From: Pseudarthrobacter sp. SSS035
GTDB taxonomy: Bacteria; Actinomycetota; Actinomycetes; Actinomycetales; Micrococcaceae
DNA: 64,000 nucleotides
Reading direction: 5' to 3'
Assembly (NCBI RefSeq): GCF_023273875.1
Contig: NZ_CP096882.1
Location: 4,278,001 to 4,342,000 of the forward strand
Below, in pieces: positions 60,496 to 64,000 of the stretch (position 1 is its first letter; each line of letters begins with the position of its first letter). Made by a program: the position numbers and the translations under genes. The notes below the pieces were generated by a model. The model was not told the origin of the DNA, did no database searches, and was given only the letters and a program-made list of their open reading frames with translations.

Positions 60496-61503
60496 GCCCA
60501 GCTTGGCTGCGACGAGCTCCGTGAGGTCCACGAGGCGGTTGGAGTAGCCCCATTCGTTGTCATACCAGGAAACAACCTTGACCTGGTTGCCGATGACCTT
60601 GGTCAGGCCGGAGTCGAAGATCGACGACGCCGGGTCCCCGACGATGTCCGAGGACACGATCGGTGCGTCCGTGTAGGTCAGGATGCCCTGGAACTCGTCG
60701 GACTCCGAAGCCTTCTTCAGTGCTGCGTTGACTTCTTCAACGGTGGTCTCGCGGGAGACCGTGACGGTGAGGTCGGTGGCCGAGCCGGTGGGGACGGGCA
60801 CGCGGATGGCGAAGCCGTCCAGCTTGCCCTTGAGCTCGGGCAGGACCAGGCCGATCGCCTTGGCCGCACCCGTGGAGGTGGGGACCATGTTGATGGCGGC
60901 GGCACGGGCACGGCGGAGGTCGTTGTGCGGGCCGTCCTGCAGGTTCTGGTCGGCCGTGTACGCGTGGATGGTGGTCATCAGGCCACGCTCGATGCCGAAG
61001 GTGTCGTTGAGGACCTTGGCCAGCGGGCCCAGGCAGTTGGTGGTGCAGGACGCGTTGGAAATGATGTTGTGCGCCGCGTTGTCGTACAGGCCCTCGTTGA
61101 CGCCCATCACGATGGTGATGTCCTCGTCGGAGGCAGGTGCGGATATCAGGACCTTCTTGGCGCCTGCGTCGATGTGCTTCTGCGCGGCAGCGGCCTTGGT
61201 GAAGAAGCCGGTGGACTCGATGACGATGTCAACGCCCAGCTCGCCCCAGGGCAGGTTGGCGGGATCGCGTTCGGCGAGAACCTTGATGACGTTGCCGTCG
61301 ACAACAATGTTGCCGTCCTTGACCTCAACGGTTTCCTTCAGGCGGCCGCCGACGGAGTCGTACTTAAGCAGGTGGGCCAGTGCCTCAGGGCTGGTGAGGT
61401 CGTTGACTGCAACGATCTCCAGGTCCGCGCCCTGTGCGAGGGCCGCGCGGAAGTAGTTGCGGCCGATGCGGCCGAAGCCGTTGATACCAATACGGGTCGT
61501 CAC
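60493..61503 (-). CDS. gap: Glyceraldehyde-3-phosphate dehydrogenase, type I
   Basis: 336 residues. NAD motif GINGFGRIGRNYFRA, catalytic Cys in SNASCTTNCLGP and ISAPASDEDI; the S-loop and WYDNEWGYSNR end are standard. GTG 61503 has AAGGAG 10 nt upstream. First gene of gap-pgk-tpiA-secG. Confidence 0.98.
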   Translation of the reverse strand: MTTRIGINGFGRIGRNYFRAALAQGADLEIVAVNDLTSPEALAHLLKYDSVGGRLKETVEVKDGNIVVDGNVIKVLAERDPANLPWGELGVDIVIESTGFFTKAAAAQKHIDAGAKKVLISAPASDEDITIVMGVNEGLYDNAAHNIISNASCTTNCLGPLAKVLNDTFGIERGLMTTIHAYTADQNLQDGPHNDLRRARAAAINMVPTSTGAAKAIGLVLPELKGKLDGFAIRVPVPTGSATDLTVTVSRETTVEEVNAALKKASESDEFQGILTYTDAPIVSSDIVGDPASSIFDSGLTKVIGNQVKVVSWYDNEWGYSNRLVDLTELVAAKLG

Positions 61504-61519
61504 TTGTTCAGTCTCCTTG

Positions 61520-61563
61520 GTGCTTGATTAAGCACAAACTAGTTGAGCGGGCATTGAAGCCAA
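61520..61563 (-). promoter_or_regulatory. gap operon promoter with leader palindrome
   Basis: Minus strand: -35 TTGGCT (61558-61563), 16-bp spacer, -10 TAGTTT (61536-61541); immediately downstream GTGCTT-GATT-AAGCAC (61520-61535) forms a perfect 6-bp hairpin at the start of the transcript. The rest of 61504-61671 shows no gene. Confidence 0.6.
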
Positions 61564-61671
61564 CTAACAGATCCCGCACGCCATTGGGCAGAGATGATTA
61601 ACAGATCGGAGGGCGACCAGCCACATTGCTGAAGGCAGACCGCCTTCCGTGATCCATCTTACGTTTAAGTA

Positions 61672-61701
61672 GGTCCGCCCCCGCAAGTGCGGGGGCGGAC
61701 C
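61672..61701 (-). terminator. Terminator downstream of sodA
   Basis: Perfect 13-bp GC-rich stem GGTCCGCCCCCGC / GCGGGGGCGGACC with a 4-nt loop, 66 nt after the sodA stop. Confidence 0.85.
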
Positions 61702-61767
61702 TTCCCCATTCCGGCCGAAATCACGCCGAAATGTGAAGTTTGTTACACGCTTATGTACCGCGGGTCA

Positions 61768-62394
61768 CTACCGCAGGGTGATGAGGCCCGTGGCGTTGGT
61801 GCGTGCAGCATTGAAGCGCTTGGCGACGTCGGCCCAGTTGACGATGTTCCAGAAGGCCTTGACGTAGTCAGCCTTGACGTTGACGTAGTCCAGGTAGAAG
61901 GCGTGCTCCCACATGTCCAGCATCAGCAGCGGGGTGGTGCCGAGAGCCACGTTGCCCTGCTGGTCGTAGAGCTGCTCGATGACCAGGTTGCCACCGATCG
62001 GCTCGTAGGCCAGGAAGCCCCAGCCCGATCCCTGCAGGCCAAGGGCGGCCGCGGAGAACTGTGCGCGGAAGGCGTCGAAGGAACCGAAGGCGTCGTCGAT
62101 GGCAGCTGCCAGCTCGCCCTCAGGCTTGTCGCCGCCGTCCGGTGAGAGGTTGTTCCAGAACACCGAGTGGTTGATGTGGCCGCCGGTGTGGAACGCGAGG
62201 TCCTTGGAAAGGCGGTTGATGTTGGCGAAATCGCCTTTGTCGCGCGCCTCTGCCAGCTGGGCAAGGGCGTTGTTGGCACCTGCAACGTAGGCAGCGTGGT
62301 GCTTGCTGTGGTGCAGCTCCATGATGCGCGCCGAAATGTGCGGCTCAAGCGCCGCGTAGTCGTAGCTGAGTTCTGGCAGTACGTACTCGGTCAC
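61768..62394 (-). CDS. sodA: Superoxide dismutase, Fe/Mn family
   Basis: 208 residues from GTG 62394 (GGAGG 6 nt upstream). Metal ligands: His in ELHHSKHH, His in NHSVFW, and Asp/His in LDMWEHAFYLDY. GSGWGF and the outer-sphere Gln pattern fit a Mn- or cambialistic enzyme. No signal peptide, so cytoplasmic. Between whiA and gap, on its own transcript with a strong terminator. Confidence 0.97.
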   Translation of the reverse strand: MTEYVLPELSYDYAALEPHISARIMELHHSKHHAAYVAGANNALAQLAEARDKGDFANINRLSKDLAFHTGGHINHSVFWNNLSPDGGDKPEGELAAAIDDAFGSFDAFRAQFSAAALGLQGSGWGFLAYEPIGGNLVIEQLYDQQGNVALGTTPLLMLDMWEHAFYLDYVNVKADYVKAFWNIVNWADVAKRFNAARTNATGLITLR

Positions 62395-62505
62395 AAAATC
62401 CTCCAATGTCGTGGACGGTCTGTCCGGGTTGTAACTCTCGGATTGTGCATCCGGATGACTGGCATCCGGAAGATCAGGGTGAACGCTCTGATTCTAGGGG
62501 CGCCG

Positions 62506-63486
62506 CTACTCGTCCAGCATCTCAGGCGTCACATTGGCATCAGTGCCAGGAATCCCCAAATCGATGGCCCGCTTATCCGCCATGGCCAGGAGCCGGCGGA
62601 TGCGGCCGGCGATGGCGTCCTTGGTCATTACCGGATCTGCCAGGCGCCCCAGCTCGTCAAGGCTCGCCTGCTTGTGGGCCACCCGGAGTTCGCCGGCGTA
62701 TTTGAGGTGGTCCGGGACGTCGTCGCCCAGGATCTCCAGTGCCCGGTCCACCCTGGCTCCGGCGGCCACGGCCGCCTGGGCGGAGCGCCGCAGGTTGGCG
62801 TCGTCAAAGTTGGCCAGCCGGTTGGCCGTGGCCCTGACTTCCTTGCGCATCCGGCGCTCTTCCCAGACCATCAGGGCATCGTGGGCGCCCATGCGGATGA
62901 GCAGGGCGGCGATGGTGTCGCCGTCGCGGATCACTACCCGGTCCACTCCCCTGACTTCGCGGGCTTTGGCCTGGATGCCAAGACGGCGGGCGGCACCAAC
63001 GAGGGCAAGCGCGGACTCGGGGCCCGGGCAGGTGACCTCCAGCGATGACGAACGTCCCGGTTCGGTGAGGGACCCGTGGGCCAGGAACGCTCCACGCCAC
63101 ACGGCCTCGGCGTCAGCAGCCGAGCCGTTGACCACTGCCGAGGGAAGCCCCCGCACCGGCCGGCCGCGGCCGTCCAGGAGGCCTGTCTGCCGGGCCAGGG
63201 ACTCGCCGTCGCGGACCACCCGCACGACGTACCGGCTGCCGCGGCGCAGTCCCCCGCCGGAGACAACGATGATCTCGCTCTGGTGGCCGTAAACCTCGGC
63301 GATGGCGGCCCGGAGCCTGCGCGCCGTCGCTGCGAGGTCAACCTCGGCTTCGATCACGATCCTGCCCGAGATGATGTGCAGGCCGCCGGCGAAGCGCAGC
63401 ATTGCCGAGACCTCTGCCTTGCGGACTGAGGATTTCTTGATGTCCAGACGGGACAGTTCTTCCTTGACCGATGATGTCAGTGCCAT
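62506..63486 (-). CDS. whiA: Sporulation/division regulator WhiA
   Basis: 326 residues. LAGLIDADG-like N-terminal domain (VRKAEVSAMLRFAGGLHI, FLAHGSLTEPGRSSSLEV) and a C-terminal helix-turn-helix (LGRLADPVMTKDAIAGRIRRLLAMAD). In Streptomyces WhiA activates cell-division genes with WhiB; non-sporulating actinobacteria keep it. GGAAGG precedes the ATG. Follows yvcK by 9 nt, the usual rapZ-yvcK-whiA order. Confidence 0.96.
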   Translation of the reverse strand: MALTSSVKEELSRLDIKKSSVRKAEVSAMLRFAGGLHIISGRIVIEAEVDLAATARRLRAAIAEVYGHQSEIIVVSGGGLRRGSRYVVRVVRDGESLARQTGLLDGRGRPVRGLPSAVVNGSAADAEAVWRGAFLAHGSLTEPGRSSSLEVTCPGPESALALVGAARRLGIQAKAREVRGVDRVVIRDGDTIAALLIRMGAHDALMVWEERRMRKEVRATANRLANFDDANLRRSAQAAVAAGARVDRALEILGDDVPDHLKYAGELRVAHKQASLDELGRLADPVMTKDAIAGRIRRLLAMADKRAIDLGIPGTDANVTPEMLDE

Positions 63487-63495
63487 GGCACCTTC

Positions 63496-64000
63496 CTAAC
63501 TGTTCCCAAAAATGTCGTGGTACGCCGCTGCCAGACGCAGGGGGTCATGGACGGGTCGGCGGCCCGACGCCCCCACTTTACCCAAGACAACCTCGGCGCC
63601 GATCATCCCGGCGGCTTTCTCGAACTCCTGCCGGTCCGGCACCGACGCGGGATCCGCCAGGACAACGTCGACGCTGAAGTCCGGCGCATACCGGCGCAGT
63701 GCGTGCAGGTGGTCCGCCGCCGACATGCCCGTGGTCTCCTTGGTGTCCGTGGCCAGGTTCATGGTGAGGCAGCGTTTTGCGGCTGTGGCACTCAGGGCGT
63801 CACGCATTTCCGGGAGCAGCAGGTGCGGCAGCACGGACGTGTACCAGGACCCCGGCCCCAGGATGACCCAGTCAGCCAGTTCGATGGCTGTCAGGGCTTC
63901 AACGCAGGCCGGCGCCTGTTCGGGCAGGAGCCGGACGTGTTCCAGCGAGCCGGCCACGGCGCACCGCGCCTGCCCGCGGATTCTCTGGCGCGCGAACGTG
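63496..64000 (-). CDS. YvcK/CofD-like gluconeogenesis factor, 5' end outside window
   Basis: The frame is open to the last base, so the N-terminus lies beyond the window; 167 codons are visible. The part seen holds the C-terminal half of the Rossmann-like CofD fold: ADWVILGPGSWYTSVLPHLL, ALSATAAKRCLTMNLATDTKETTGMSAADHLHAL. YvcK proteins control the switch between glycolysis and gluconeogenesis and cell-wall precursor supply, and bind UDP-GlcNAc. Upstream of whiA as in most Gram-positives. Confidence 0.93.
   Translation of the reverse strand, partial: TFARQRIRGQARCAVAGSLEHVRLLPEQAPACVEALTAIELADWVILGPGSWYTSVLPHLLLPEMRDALSATAAKRCLTMNLATDTKETTGMSAADHLHALRRYAPDFSVDVVLADPASVPDRQEFEKAAGMIGAEVVLGKVGASGRRPVHDPLRLAAAYHDIFGNS

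Overview
The window is chromosomal DNA of a high-GC actinobacterium, most likely Arthrobacter or Pseudarthrobacter (Micrococcaceae). This is inferred from GC-rich coding, RbpA, WhiA, OpcA and a mycothiol-type redox context, frequent GTG starts and leaderless TANNNT promoters. From sufR to whiA-yvcK the gene content and order follow the Mycobacterium tuberculosis Rv1422-Rv1466 neighbourhood. No tRNA, rRNA, CRISPR array, transposase or phage gene was recognised.

Layout. 1-3.0 kb: 3' part of a Xi-class glutathionyl-hydroquinone reductase-like gene, a class C beta-lactamase-fold hydrolase and an FUSC-type membrane protein. 3.0-9.6 kb: a fatty-acid beta-oxidation locus (MaoC dehydratase, long-form FabG, thiolase; divergent TetR and acyl-CoA oxidase-like FadE) with a near-palindromic operator between the two arms, comparable to the htdX-fabG4-fadA2/fadE5 locus of mycobacteria. 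9.7-14.6 kb: divergent glgA/glgC, an unusual zinc-ribbon SDR and a flavin/F420-type split-barrel protein. 14.7-18.1 kb: transglutaminase, alpha-E and circularly permuted ATP-grasp operon. 18.2-27.9 kb: YeiH exporter, PepN, a permuted lipoate ligase, L31 type B, TrmH/TauE/ABC ATPase, SerB and VOC protein. 28.1-31.9 kb: FabG with a FabL-like SDR, then DUF3099, a small zinc-site protein, SURF1 and YbaK. 32-39.5 kb: ABC-F, BioYMN, thiolase, adenylate-forming ligase and YpfJ-like metallopeptidase. 39.6-44.8 kb: suf operon (sufR-B-D-Rieske-C-SufT). 44.9-48.8 kb: ABC-2 exporter, ctaA and ctaB (haem A synthesis). 49.3-57.6 kb: pentose phosphate operon tkt-tal-pgi-zwf-opcA-pgl. 57.5-64 kb: rbpA, secG, tpiA-pgk-gap, sodA, whiA and partial yvcK.

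The genes form a central-metabolism and redox region: sugar phosphates are routed through the oxidative pentose phosphate operon and lower glycolysis, Fe-S clusters and haem A support respiration, and cofactor genes (biotin uptake, lipoate ligation) serve carboxylases and 2-oxoacid dehydrogenases.

The most notable anomalies are a one-base insertion that breaks pgi, a cluster of inverted GTGAGAGAG-type repeats between ctaA and ctaB, a compound palindrome between ybaK and the ABC-F gene, an IdeR/DtxR-like box over the sufR promoter, a FabL-type Y-x6-K SDR beside fabG, and at least fourteen genes that look leaderless.
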